Shown: positions 27,407-36,023 of the stretch, one piece after another
Layout: the number at the start of each line of letters is the position of its first letter
How positions within the stretch are numbered: position 1 is the first letter of the stretch
Source of the DNA: Gimesia benthica
Lineage (GTDB): Bacteria; Planctomycetota; Planctomycetia; Planctomycetales; Planctomycetaceae
Length of the DNA stretch: 64,000 nucleotides
Assembly: GCF_009720525.1 (NCBI RefSeq)
Contig: NZ_CP043930.1
Span: 6,088,001-6,152,000 of the forward strand
Direction: 5' to 3'
The notes under the pieces: generated by a model
The model's database searches: none
What the model was told of the DNA's origin: nothing
What the model saw: only the letters and a program-made list of their open reading frames with translations
Made by a program: the position numbers and the translations under genes

Positions 27407-27441
27407 AAAAAAGGGTTGAAAGCGATGGCTTTCAACCCTTT
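27407..27441 (-). terminator. Strong hairpin with U-tract for minus-strand transcription
   Basis: Stem AAAGGGTTGAAAGC/GCTTTCAACCCTTT (14 bp) with a four-base loop; read on the minus strand it is followed by seven T. It lies upstream of the SLC13 permease start, so it would stop a minus-strand transcript entering from the right, or act as an attenuator if the permease promoter lies further up. Confidence 0.8.
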
Positions 27442-27472
27442 GGATGAGATATGGTACTTTGATCAGATCTGA

Positions 27473-27724
27473 TCAGGTTTTGATAACAATCAACACACCC
27501 TCTCCCAAAGAACGAAAGCCGTTCCTGGACAACAGATCTGACAACAAAGTGTGATGATGGATTTCATGTCGTGGAATATCGACTTTCAGGTGAATCGAGT
27601 TTGAGCTAAAATAACGCAGAGAGAAACAGGCACCAACTGGGATTCCGCGCAGACCCTCATCGGCTGCAATACCTTGCGAATAAGACAGTCGGAAACGCGA
27701 CCAGGTTCACCTCAGTTTGACCAT
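27473..27724 (-). pseudogene. Possible remnant gene with in-frame TGA, ending at a terminator
   Basis: The 417 bases between the SLC13 gene and the next plus-strand gene hold a minus-strand open frame that stops at 27473 just before the terminator hairpin. Read from ATG at 27724 it is interrupted by TGA at codon 6; after that 78 codons are open (…GIPVGACFSLRYFSS…HTLLSDLLSRNGFRSLGEGV…), but with no usable start codon for most of its length. It resembles no family I know. It may be a decayed gene, or chance. Confidence 0.3.
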
Positions 27725-27787
27725 TGGACGAGGATCGTCTATTCTCGGAGTATTCAGCGTATCCTCAATACACAGGAGTTTTGACTG

Positions 27788-28183
27788 ATGATTCGAGTCT
27801 GGCTGGCCCTGGTAGGTGGGCTGTATCTGATGCTTGCAGCCTGGTGTGCGATCACCCCTGCATCCACATCCCAGTCGGTGGGCTTTACGCTGGAGGGAGG
27901 CTCCGGGCAGTCGGAATTCCTGGTGGTGTATGGCGGTCTGGAACTGGCTTTAGGTCTGATCTTTCTCTGGCCCCTCTGGCAGGCCGGAGTGACGCGGTAT
28001 GCGTTGACGGTCTGTGTGATCGTGCATGGTTGCCTGGTCTTATTTCGTTGTGCCAGTTTTTTCCTGTTCGAGGGAATCGGCGCGACGACGTACTCACTGG
28101 CGACCGGTGAATGGCTGATTTTTCTGATCAGTCTGGGCTTCTGTCTGACAACACGAAAATCAGTTTTTACTTCTGCAGAGTGA
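27788..28183 (+). CDS. Small four-helix membrane protein, unknown function
   Basis: A 131-residue protein with four hydrophobic segments and a short loop containing GGLELALG. AGGAG precedes the ATG by about nine bases. The pattern resembles small DoxX/DUF4345-like membrane proteins, but I cannot name the family. Its 3' end overlaps the convergent uvsE gene by 24 bases. Confidence 0.7.
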   Translation: MIRVWLALVGGLYLMLAAWCAITPASTSQSVGFTLEGGSGQSEFLVVYGGLELALGLIFLWPLWQAGVTRYALTVCVIVHGCLVLFRCASFFLFEGIGATTYSLATGEWLIFLISLGFCLTTRKSVFTSAE

Positions 28184-29086
28184 CTGCATCAGTTTCAGCA
28201 CCGCCTGTTCCTTCGCTTTGGCTTCGACTTCGACGGTCAATTCGCGGTCTTTCCAGCAATCAGGGAAATCACGCACATTGATGAAATCATGGTGCCGGTG
28301 GGGTTTCGGTCCCTTCCAGCCTTCCAGAGGACTGGAAATGTGAAACATGGGCTCGCGATCCCAGGTCTGGATTGCCTGTTCGGTAGCCTCTTCAACAGAG
28401 AGCTCATCAGGCAGACAGCGGTGATGATGCGCGTCGTAGACCAGCGGTATGCCGATCTTTCGACAGAGCGGTAGCAGATCCGCGGGAGTGTAGGTCGTGT
28501 CGTCATTTTCCACAGTCAGTCGGCTGCGGACCCGTTTCGAGAGACGCTGGAAGTTCTCCGCAAACTGAGCCAGGGCACTTTCCTTGTCTCCGTAGGCACC
28601 CCCTCCATGAATGTTGACCACATCCGCATTGACCCATTCTGCCACTTCGGACTGATACTCGAGCTCTGCTATCGAACGTTCAACGACTTCCACGCGCGGG
28701 GAGTTGAGTACCACAAACTGGTCGGGATGAAGGCAGGTGCGAATATGATGTTCGCGGGCGTACTGGCCACACTGTTTGAACAGCTTGACGATTGCCTTCC
28801 CCTCGGGCAGGTCCTGCATGTCGTAGCCACACTCGGGATGAGTTTTCAGGGGCAGAATCTGACTGTTGATGCGAAAGCAGCCGATGTTGTGTTCGGCACA
28901 GTATTCCAGCGACGATTGGAGTGCCTCTGCATTTTCCCGACAGAGTCGCGCCAGTTTCTCCAGGGCGGCGGTCCGTTCCATCTGGCTGTTGGATTTGACA
29001 GTGGTATTTCGAAATTTGATCGGTTCTTCCAGAAACTGACAACAGAGCCCCAGCTTGATCGATGATTGTGATTTTGTTTTTGACAC
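28160..29086 (-). CDS. uvsE: UV DNA damage endonuclease UvsE
   Basis: Light-independent repair enzyme that nicks DNA 5' to UV photoproducts; a metal-dependent TIM barrel. The 308-residue protein has the family signatures in order: LGLCCQFLEEPIKFRNTT, FRINSQILPLKTHPECGYD, HPDQFVVLNSP, NIHGGGAYGDKE, VENDDTTYTP and YDAHHHRC. The His, Glu and Asp residues in these blocks are the metal ligands of known UVDE enzymes. Its stop lies inside the end of the opposite gene. It is probably cotranscribed with the upstream tspO-like gene. Confidence 0.95.
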   Translation of the reverse strand: MSKTKSQSSIKLGLCCQFLEEPIKFRNTTVKSNSQMERTAALEKLARLCRENAEALQSSLEYCAEHNIGCFRINSQILPLKTHPECGYDMQDLPEGKAIVKLFKQCGQYAREHHIRTCLHPDQFVVLNSPRVEVVERSIAELEYQSEVAEWVNADVVNIHGGGAYGDKESALAQFAENFQRLSKRVRSRLTVENDDTTYTPADLLPLCRKIGIPLVYDAHHHRCLPDELSVEEATEQAIQTWDREPMFHISSPLEGWKGPKPHRHHDFINVRDFPDCWKDRELTVEVEAKAKEQAVLKLMQSLCRSKN

Positions 29087-29102
29087 CAGACTGCCAGGCT
29101 CC

Positions 29103-29495
29103 TCAATTCATCCAGAAAATACTGACCTGGATCGTCGTGGCGATGGAAACCCAGATCAGATATGGGATCTGAGCCAACGCGACCCATCGGGAGCGAGGCC
29201 AGATCCTGTAGATTATCCAGAGGATTGTAGACCAGACGACCAGAATATCCAGTGTGGCCAGCGGAACATTTCTCAAACCGAAAAACAGAGGCGTGAAGCT
29301 CAGATTGGCAATGAGATTAATCGCGAACGGAACTGCTGTCGCTGCAGGATAGCGACGCCGTGCTGTCTGGTAAAAGACGTACCCGAAGGAAATCAGGATG
29401 ATCGGATACAGAATCTGCCAGATCAGGCTGATGGTTCCCGGGGACGGCGTCCAGTCCGGTTTGGAGAGCGTGTTGTACCATTCCATCCAGGTCAT
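29103..29495 (-). CDS. tspO: TspO/MBR-family tryptophan-rich membrane protein
   Basis: A 130-residue protein with five hydrophobic helices. The TspO pattern is visible: WYNTLSKPDWTPSPGTISLIWQ (a short P-x-W-x-P block before TM1-2), NLIANLSFTPLFFGLR, and a C-terminal WVSIATTIQ helix. TspO proteins bind porphyrins and related ligands and modulate stress responses. Here it lies 16 bases upstream of uvsE, which may link it to light or oxidative stress; this is inference. Confidence 0.9.
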   Translation of the reverse strand: MTWMEWYNTLSKPDWTPSPGTISLIWQILYPIILISFGYVFYQTARRRYPAATAVPFAINLIANLSFTPLFFGLRNVPLATLDILVVWSTILWIIYRIWPRSRWVALAQIPYLIWVSIATTIQVSIFWMN

Positions 29496-29863
29496 GATTT
29501 GGGCTTAATATAACAGTAAGCAGGTGATGAGAAGATTCTTCAAACAGGAGTCTGGATTTCCGATGAGTTTCCGAAACTATGGTAGTGAAGCGAGACTGGA
29601 AAACAATCAGGAAAATCGATTCTGACTGAAATCAGGATTGAAGTGGCAGAATCAAATACTGATCCTATTTTCAAACCCGGACTCGTAATAATTAGCAACT
29701 GGGGAAAAGTGGCAGAAAACAGGTTTCCCATTTACTGGAGCTGTCCCTGCGCGGTGTTTATGCTACAATCAGGTCCAGAATCCCCGCGCAGGCTGATTGC
29801 CGCGGCTGTCCGCCTGATGAAGGAACAGGGGAGGATTTCCTGTCTTGCAGCGATGGTAACAAC
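29496..29863. other. Intergenic stretch, divergent promoter region
   Basis: The 368 bases between tspO (minus) and the arsR-like gene (plus) hold no supportable gene. Short frames on both strands lack ribosome binding sites and protein-like composition. Promoters for both flanking units should lie here, but no convincing -35/-10 pair was found. Confidence 0.5.
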
Positions 29864-30178
29864 ATGTCTAAAGATCGGCTCCAATCCGACTTGTGTGCTG
29901 AAAAACTGAAAGCATTGGGAGAGCCAATTCGGCTCCGCATCATTGACCTGCTTCGTGATGGCGAACGGACGGTCAGTCAGATCGCCGAAGCACTCGAAGA
30001 AGAAGTGGTCAATATTTCGCATCACCTGGGGATTCTGTATCACGCCCGACTGGTCACGAAACGCAAAGAGGGACGGTTCGTCGTCTACAATCTGCATCCT
30101 GAAGTTGCCGCCGTCAGCAAAGCGGGCAAACAGCATCTCGACTTTGGCTGCTGTCGCCTCGAAGTCCCTGACGCCTGA
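29864..30178 (+). CDS. ArsR-family regulator (first copy)
   Basis: A 104-residue winged-helix repressor. The helix-turn-helix is TVSQIAEALEEEVVNISHHLGILYHARLV, followed by the wing KRKEGRFVVYNL. It has no ELCVC metal site in helix 3; the only cysteines are a CC pair near the C-terminus (LDFGCCRLE) and one near the N-terminus. It may sense arsenite or another thiophile through these, or something else. It is followed after 27 bases by the DUF488 gene. Confidence 0.88.
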   Translation: MSKDRLQSDLCAEKLKALGEPIRLRIIDLLRDGERTVSQIAEALEEEVVNISHHLGILYHARLVTKRKEGRFVVYNLHPEVAAVSKAGKQHLDFGCCRLEVPDA

Positions 30179-30205
30179 TCCCAGACTCTTTCTAAGAGCG
30201 ATCCC

Positions 30206-30568
30206 ATGACCGGCAGGATCCAGATCAAGCGGGTTTACGATAAAGCCCAAACCGCGGATGGCTTGCGGGTGCTTGTTGACCGTCTCTGGCCCCGTGGTGT
30301 AGCCAAAGAGAAAGCCGCCATTGATGTCTGGGCGAAAGAGCTGGCTCGCTCCAACGAATTACGGAAATGGTTTCACAGTCATTCCGATCAATATCATGAG
30401 TTTACAGTACGCTATCGGGTGGAACTGGAGGAGCGTCTGCCTGAACTACAGGAGCGGATCGCCGAACTCTCACAACCCCGGTTGACGCTGGTGACTTCCG
30501 TGAAAGAACCGGAACGCAGTCATGTGCCCGTGCTTCAAAGATTTCTCCTGGCTCAGTTTTCTGATTGA
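30206..30568 (+). CDS. DUF488-family protein
   Basis: A 120-residue protein of the DUF488 (YeaO-like) family. The hallmarks are IQIKRVYD near the start, LVDRLWPRGV in the middle and TLVTSVKEPERSHVPVLQRFL at the end. Its function is unknown. It is placed between two arsR genes and is probably part of the first regulator's transcription unit. Confidence 0.88.
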   Translation: MTGRIQIKRVYDKAQTADGLRVLVDRLWPRGVAKEKAAIDVWAKELARSNELRKWFHSHSDQYHEFTVRYRVELEERLPELQERIAELSQPRLTLVTSVKEPERSHVPVLQRFLLAQFSD

Positions 30569-30587
30569 ACCGATCGCATTTTGAGTG

Positions 30588-30630
30588 TTGACGTTTAGGA
30601 CGGAAAGGGGTAATATGGTCATATTGCCAT
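30588..30630 (+). promoter_or_regulatory. Promoter and ArsR operator of the second arsR, leaderless layout
   Basis: A near-consensus promoter: TTGACG (30588-30593), 17-base spacer, TAATAT (30611-30616). The dyad AATATGGTCATATT (30612-30625) covers the -10. A related motif, ATGGTCATATTGCCAT (30615-30630), reaches the start codon. Transcription should begin only about six bases before the ATG, so the message would be nearly leaderless. Confidence 0.7.
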
Positions 30631-30949
30631 GAAAGAAAAAACACGCCAACAATATGAAGCCCGGGCCAAAATCGCCAAGGCGATGGCTCATCCCAGTCGG
30701 CTGCTGATGCTGGATCTGCTCCAGACTCAGGAGTTGTGCGTGGGAGATCTGACCGAACAGGTGAGAGCAGATCAGTCTACGGTTTCCAAGCATCTGGCAA
30801 TTTTGAAAGAAGTAGGGCTGGTCGCAGCCCGCAAAGAAGGGGCGCTCAATTATTATCGAGTGACCTGCGGCTGTCTGGATGGATTCTTTTCCTGCATGGA
30901 AACGGTGCTACTGTCTGACCTGGAAGCCCGGAAACAGTCACTCGAGTAA
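30629..30949 (+). CDS. arsR: ArsR/SmtB-family arsenic-responsive repressor
   Basis: A 106-residue winged-helix repressor. The helix 3 site reads ELCVGDLTE, keeping the first Cys of the classic ELCVCD arsenite site. The C-terminal cysteines (TCGCLDGFFSC) may complete a As(III) site of a different geometry. The recognition helix is QSTVSKHLAILKEVGLV. It lies directly upstream of acr3, arsC and arsI, and its promoter carries a dyad operator, so autoregulation and control of the efflux genes is likely. Confidence 0.92.
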   Translation: MKEKTRQQYEARAKIAKAMAHPSRLLMLDLLQTQELCVGDLTEQVRADQSTVSKHLAILKEVGLVAARKEGALNYYRVTCGCLDGFFSCMETVLLSDLEARKQSLE

Positions 30950-30973
30950 TTTTTTTAAACTAAATATGGCTAT

Positions 30974-30989
30974 ATGGCGTAATCGCCAT
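30974..30989 (+). promoter_or_regulatory. Second ArsR-type operator, upstream of acr3
   Basis: ATGGCGTAATCGCCAT is a perfect 6-bp dyad with a four-base centre. It shares the ATGG-N8-CCAT frame with the site over the arsR start. It lies 27 bases before the acr3 start codon, suggesting repression at a second point in the operon. Confidence 0.55.
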
Positions 30990-31015
30990 GGTGTAGCACG
31001 AGGAGCAAAGACGAA

Positions 31016-32254
<1,239 letters not shown>

Positions 32255-32305
32255 TTAACGACGGATACACAAACTTATTATAAAGCTGGATCTTGATAAG
32301 GAACT

Positions 32306-32728
32306 ATGATGAAACGCGTATTAGTGTTATGTACCGGTAACTCCTGTCGTTCCCAGATGGCCGAAGAGCTCTGGGAGTTTTTAGGACAAGGAGAATGGGA
32401 GGCGGAGTCGGCTGGTTCGAAGCCTTCGGGGTATGTGCATCCCCTGGCGATTGAAGCGATGCGGGAACTGGATATCGATCTGTCAGAGAATACCAGTAAG
32501 CATCTCGATCAGTTTACCGAACAACAGTTCGATCTGGTGGTGACGGTCTGCGATAACGCAAAAGAATCCTGCCCGGTTTTCTCGGGAGCGACCCAAACCC
32601 TGCACTGGCCGTTTGATGATCCCGCTGATGCGACGGGAACCGATGAAGAAAAAATGAAAACATTCCGTCGTGTGCGGGATGAAATCAAAACCAAAATCCA
32701 GGCCTTTCTGGCTGACGAATCTGCTTAG
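32306..32728 (+). CDS. arsC: Arsenate reductase, thioredoxin-coupled type
   Basis: Reduces As(V) to As(III) for export by Acr3. The 140-residue protein has the low-molecular-weight phosphatase fold: P-loop CTGNSCR (Cys9 to Arg15) and the shuttle cysteines Cys82 and Cys89 in VCDNAKESC, the three-Cys set of the Bacillus/Staphylococcus type. Two adjacent ATG codons are possible starts (32306 or 32309), with AAGGA upstream. It lies between acr3 and arsI. Confidence 0.96.
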   Translation: MMKRVLVLCTGNSCRSQMAEELWEFLGQGEWEAESAGSKPSGYVHPLAIEAMRELDIDLSENTSKHLDQFTEQQFDLVVTVCDNAKESCPVFSGATQTLHWPFDDPADATGTDEEKMKTFRRVRDEIKTKIQAFLADESA

Positions 32729-32753
32729 GTTCAGTTTCAATACGAGGGAGATC

Positions 32754-33248
32754 ATGATGACTCAGGAATCAGCTGTCGACTTTCCGGGTAATTTCCGTGT
32801 GCATGTCGCCTTGACGGTTTCCGATCTGGCGCAGTCAAAAAAGTTTTACGAACTGCTGCTGGGGGTGGCTCCCAGCAAGGAACGTCCCCGTTATGCGAAA
32901 TTTGAACCGGTGGATCCTTCGGTAAATCTGACCCTGAATGAAGTGGAGGGGGACGTCACCGTTGAAGGGGGCTCAGCTCACTTTGGGATCCAGGTGAAAT
33001 CCGTAGCGGAAGTGCATGCTGCCATCGAACGATTTCAGGCCGCCGGGATTAAAACCATCACGGAAGAGGCGACCACCTGTTGTTATGCCGTGCAGGACAA
33101 AGTCTGGGCCGTGGATCCCGATGGTCATAAGTGGGAAGTGTTCGTCGTGTTGAAAGCAGATGCGAAAGATGAACTCTACGCACAGTCGGGCTGCTGTGGT
33201 CCGGAGATGGTGAATCTAACAGACTGCAACCATTCGCAGGCAGACTGA
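32754..33248 (+). CDS. arsI: ArsI/CadI-type dioxygenase, C-As lyase
   Basis: A vicinal-oxygen-chelate enzyme expected to cleave the carbon-arsenic bond of trivalent methyl- or phenyl-arsenicals. The start at 32754 has GAGGGAG upstream; a longer frame to 32670 would run into arsC. Metal ligands of the fold are visible as His17, His76 and Glu128, and the substrate-binding Cys pair as Cys109-Cys110 (TTCCYA). A C-terminal Cys-rich tail (SGCCGP) could also bind As(III). This is the last gene of the ars operon. Confidence 0.93.
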   Translation: MMTQESAVDFPGNFRVHVALTVSDLAQSKKFYELLLGVAPSKERPRYAKFEPVDPSVNLTLNEVEGDVTVEGGSAHFGIQVKSVAEVHAAIERFQAAGIKTITEEATTCCYAVQDKVWAVDPDGHKWEVFVVLKADAKDELYAQSGCCGPEMVNLTDCNHSQAD

Positions 33249-33250
33249 GT

Positions 33251-33988
33251 TTATTCTTCAGTCAGTAGAACCCACTTGGCATCGTGGATGGTACCGTTCC
33301 GTTTGTGTTTGGAGACATCCGCAAGCGTGGTCTGGTCAGGCTTTGAGAAATCGAGCAGCAGCTCTGTATTCGCGTCCGGTGTAAAGGATTGAGCAGGAGT
33401 AAATTCCTTGTCATAGCGGACGACATTCGAGACGCGAAACATCCGCATGATTCCCTTGCCGAACAGGGCTGCCGGCTTGGTTTGTTCCTCATCCCATTTT
33501 TCCTGGGCACCGAGAAAGAATTTTCGATCTGCAACAAACGGACCTGGCTTGGGGGCATTCTGTCGATGCACTTCTTTGCCGTTGACGTAAATGACCTGCT
33601 CGGTGCCGGTATAAATCATGGCGACATGATCCCAGCCTTCGACCGAGTTCGGGTCGACGCGCGTAGAATAATTGGTCCCGTTGTTACTTTCCCAGCCTGC
33701 AGAATGGCGGCTGGCCCGGATGGAAATCCAGATGCTGTTCTCGGGATCTCCCTGTTTGCCTTCGCAGCAGATGCGGCCGGTCCAGTCTTTGACCCAGGCT
33801 TCGATGGTAAACGTATTCCATGCAGTGAAATTCAGATGGGGCAGAGTGACATAGCTGTCTCGGCCGTCAAATTTCAGTCCGTAGTATTCGCCTTTTACCT
33901 GTTTGGGTTCCTGTGCAGTTAGCTCTGTAGAAAGTCCGGTGGCACAATAGATAAAAAGCGTGATCAACAATAGATTTGCAGATCGCAT
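33251..33988 (-). CDS. Secreted LamG-like (concanavalin A fold) protein
   Basis: The start at 33988 has AGGAA eight bases upstream and opens a signal peptide (MRSANLLLITLFIYCATG). The rest is a LamG/laminin-G-like jelly roll: YYGLKFDGRDSYVTLPHL, FTIEAWVKDW, HVAMIYTGTEQVIYVNGKE and FFLGAQEKW are the repeated strands of this fold in planctomycete secreted proteins. It is probably a carbohydrate-binding or surface protein. It is convergent with arsI, two bases apart. Confidence 0.87.
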   Translation of the reverse strand: MRSANLLLITLFIYCATGLSTELTAQEPKQVKGEYYGLKFDGRDSYVTLPHLNFTAWNTFTIEAWVKDWTGRICCEGKQGDPENSIWISIRASRHSAGWESNNGTNYSTRVDPNSVEGWDHVAMIYTGTEQVIYVNGKEVHRQNAPKPGPFVADRKFFLGAQEKWDEEQTKPAALFGKGIMRMFRVSNVVRYDKEFTPAQSFTPDANTELLLDFSKPDQTTLADVSKHKRNGTIHDAKWVLLTEE

Positions 33989-34217
33989 ATAAATGTTCCT
34001 GTCGCGTTGCACCTGGTGAACGTGGGTGCCTGAAATCAGTCATGTTTCTACTCGATTTTACTCAGAGAAGATGACTTCAACAGAAATGAGTCAGTAAAAA
34101 TCACATAATTTATACGAACTTAACAAAAAAATTGTTAACGTTTTATTTTATACAAATGTGAATGTGCGATTCTCTGAGTACGATTCGAAGTGGCAGATTT
34201 CACGCACCCTGAATGAG

Positions 34218-34253
34218 AAAGACGCTCGTTCTCAAATAAAAACGAGCGTCTTT
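34218..34253. terminator. Bidirectional hairpin terminator at the left end of the RNA-repair island
   Basis: Perfect 13-bp stem AAAGACGCTCGTT/AACGAGCGTCTTT with a ten-base loop. It lies about 25 bases beyond the stop of the last minus-strand repair gene. Only short T runs follow on either strand, so termination may be moderate. Confidence 0.7.
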
Positions 34254-34277
34254 CAGTTACTGGTTTGAAAATGCGAA

Positions 34278-35042
34278 TCAGGTTCCTTTCCGCTGAGCCA
34301 GACGGATCCGGACCAGCAGATCATTCAACGCATCACCCGAACTCGGTTTTTCGGGCAGGCTGGTGGTTTCCATCGCCTGTTCCAGTTCCCCCACAAGACG
34401 TTGGTATTCGCGTCCATGGAACTCCATGTCGGCGGCATCCAGCGTGGAACGTTCAGAACCTTCCAGCTTGCGTTCGATCAGTTCGGGGATGTAGGACAGC
34501 CGCGCTGCTTCATTCAACAGGATCAGGTTCGGTTCCAGTTCGCCAGTGCGCATCAGATGCAGACCGGTGAGTAGAACCCGATACACGTAGAGCAGGGGTT
34601 TGACCCGGGGCGGATCTTCCTTCTGGAACAGTTTCCACTGCGTGGCCGCGAAACCCAGGTAATGGTAGGCGTGATATCTGGTCACGCAGCCGGGCGCCAG
34701 TGCTTTCAGCTCTTCATACTCGGGAGTGGCCTGCAGGACCAGCGGCGAGAGTAGTTGCTCCAGCACGTAGCCATTCTTTTTGAGCATGAGTTGAAAGAAC
34801 TTACCCACATCGTGTGTGACCAGATCGATTTCCAGACCGTCATCAACGCGCGAACGCTCCACCGTGACCTGTCCCTCTCGCAGACCGATCACGGTCTCCA
34901 GCGGCAGTATGTGTACGCCACGGAGATCGTAATCAGAATCGGGAGAAGGAAAGCCATAGATATGCGATCCACTGATAGTGGCGAACAGCAGAGGATAAGG
35001 ATGTTCCTTGAGCTGTTGTTCCAGTCGGGGATCGAAGTTCAT
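34278..35042 (-). CDS. Nucleotidyltransferase domain protein 2 of the RNA-repair island
   Basis: Member of the COG3541-type predicted nucleotidyltransferases. The polymerase-beta-like active site is ISGSHIYGFPSPDSDYDLRG (Gly25-Ser26, Asp37 and Asp39). The helical C-terminal half (about 130-254) resembles the substrate-binding part seen in its neighbour. The ATG overlaps the stop of the preceding nucleotidyltransferase gene by four bases, implying translational coupling. It is the last gene of the pnkp-containing unit. The substrate is unknown: RNA ends or a protein are both possible. Confidence 0.87.
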   Translation of the reverse strand: MNFDPRLEQQLKEHPYPLLFATISGSHIYGFPSPDSDYDLRGVHILPLETVIGLREGQVTVERSRVDDGLEIDLVTHDVGKFFQLMLKKNGYVLEQLLSPLVLQATPEYEELKALAPGCVTRYHAYHYLGFAATQWKLFQKEDPPRVKPLLYVYRVLLTGLHLMRTGELEPNLILLNEAARLSYIPELIERKLEGSERSTLDAADMEFHGREYQRLVGELEQAMETTSLPEKPSSGDALNDLLVRIRLAQRKGT

Positions 35043-35989
35043 GGCAGTGCCTCCTGCGTCGCCAGTCGACGCGCTTTGATGAGATAGTTATTCGCAGTTT
35101 CATAATCAGGGCGGGCCGGTAGTCTGGTCTGCTCCAGCGCCTGCTCAAATTCTTTGTGCAAGCTCTTCCGCCATTTCTCGGTTTCGTCCCAGGGGAGTTC
35201 ACCACGCTTGATGGCCAGCAGCTGCTCCCGGTGTGGTCCCACATCGACGACAACATAGCCTTCACGCAGGAGGGTGACTCCCGAGATCAACAGCCGGATC
35301 AGGTGCATCACATGCTTCCATTTGACCTTCCCCTGGTTCTTGATATCAGTCTGCATCTTTTTGAACTGCGACATCACATAACCGTTGTAGGTCTGATAGA
35401 CGATGCGCGTCAGAAAGATTTCCCGCAGATCCAGCAGTTCCTGGCCGAGGGGCGTGACCTGTTCGACCAGGGGAGTATAGAGGCACTCCAGGACGTTCGG
35501 GTTCGCTTTCAAAGCCAGGACCAGAAACTTCTGCAGCTCCCAGTAGGTTTCCTGTGTTTCATGACAGTCGAGCTGTTCGGGAACGCCGTACAGTGACCAC
35601 TGCAGCTCCGCGGGCGGCAGGTAGATGCCGCGATAATCGGTGTCGGACTGCTCATCCTCCAGACCAAAGGCCCGGGAGCCAATGATGCACTTGAAGATCA
35701 CGCGGGAGAACAAGTCGCTGCGGTTTGCGTTGATCTCGCTGTTGCCGATCTCCCCCTCTTTGAATTGGGCGAGCAGGGTCAGCTCGTCTGCCTTGAGGGC
35801 AACTTCGACACCATCCGGAAACTTAACGCGATACGAGTGATCCAGGTCACGCGGCGCACGCACTACCACACCAACCGATCCCCGCGGATGCTGCGTACGA
35901 CCGTTCGGTCCGATGATATCCCGGACTGTGACCACCTGTGTGCCGTCAGAATAGATCAGGTTCGGTTGATAGTGGACGCGCTTGTTCAT
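35039..35989 (-). CDS. Nucleotidyltransferase domain protein 1 of the RNA-repair island
   Basis: Paralogue of the next gene, with an extra N-terminal module of about 75 residues (VVTVRDIIGPNG… VVVRAPRDLDHSYRVKFPDG) that looks like a small beta-barrel. The catalytic motif is IGSRAFGLEDEQSDTDYRG (Gly104-Ser105, Asp116, Asp118). The start at 35989 has AGGAAG upstream; an upstream in-frame extension to 36082 would overlap pnkp and is not preferred. It follows pnkp after 34 bases. Confidence 0.87.
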   Translation of the reverse strand: MNKRVHYQPNLIYSDGTQVVTVRDIIGPNGRTQHPRGSVGVVVRAPRDLDHSYRVKFPDGVEVALKADELTLLAQFKEGEIGNSEINANRSDLFSRVIFKCIIGSRAFGLEDEQSDTDYRGIYLPPAELQWSLYGVPEQLDCHETQETYWELQKFLVLALKANPNVLECLYTPLVEQVTPLGQELLDLREIFLTRIVYQTYNGYVMSQFKKMQTDIKNQGKVKWKHVMHLIRLLISGVTLLREGYVVVDVGPHREQLLAIKRGELPWDETEKWRKSLHKEFEQALEQTRLPARPDYETANNYLIKARRLATQEALP

Positions 35990-36023
35990 GGTTTCACTTC
36001 CTGTTTTCGCTGGGGGCGAAGTT

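Noticed and set aside
27722-27724. Selenocysteine reading of the TGA at codon 6 in the remnant frame
   Set aside because: Only a weak 4-5 bp stem follows the TGA, not a convincing bacterial SECIS, and the context has no redox motif.
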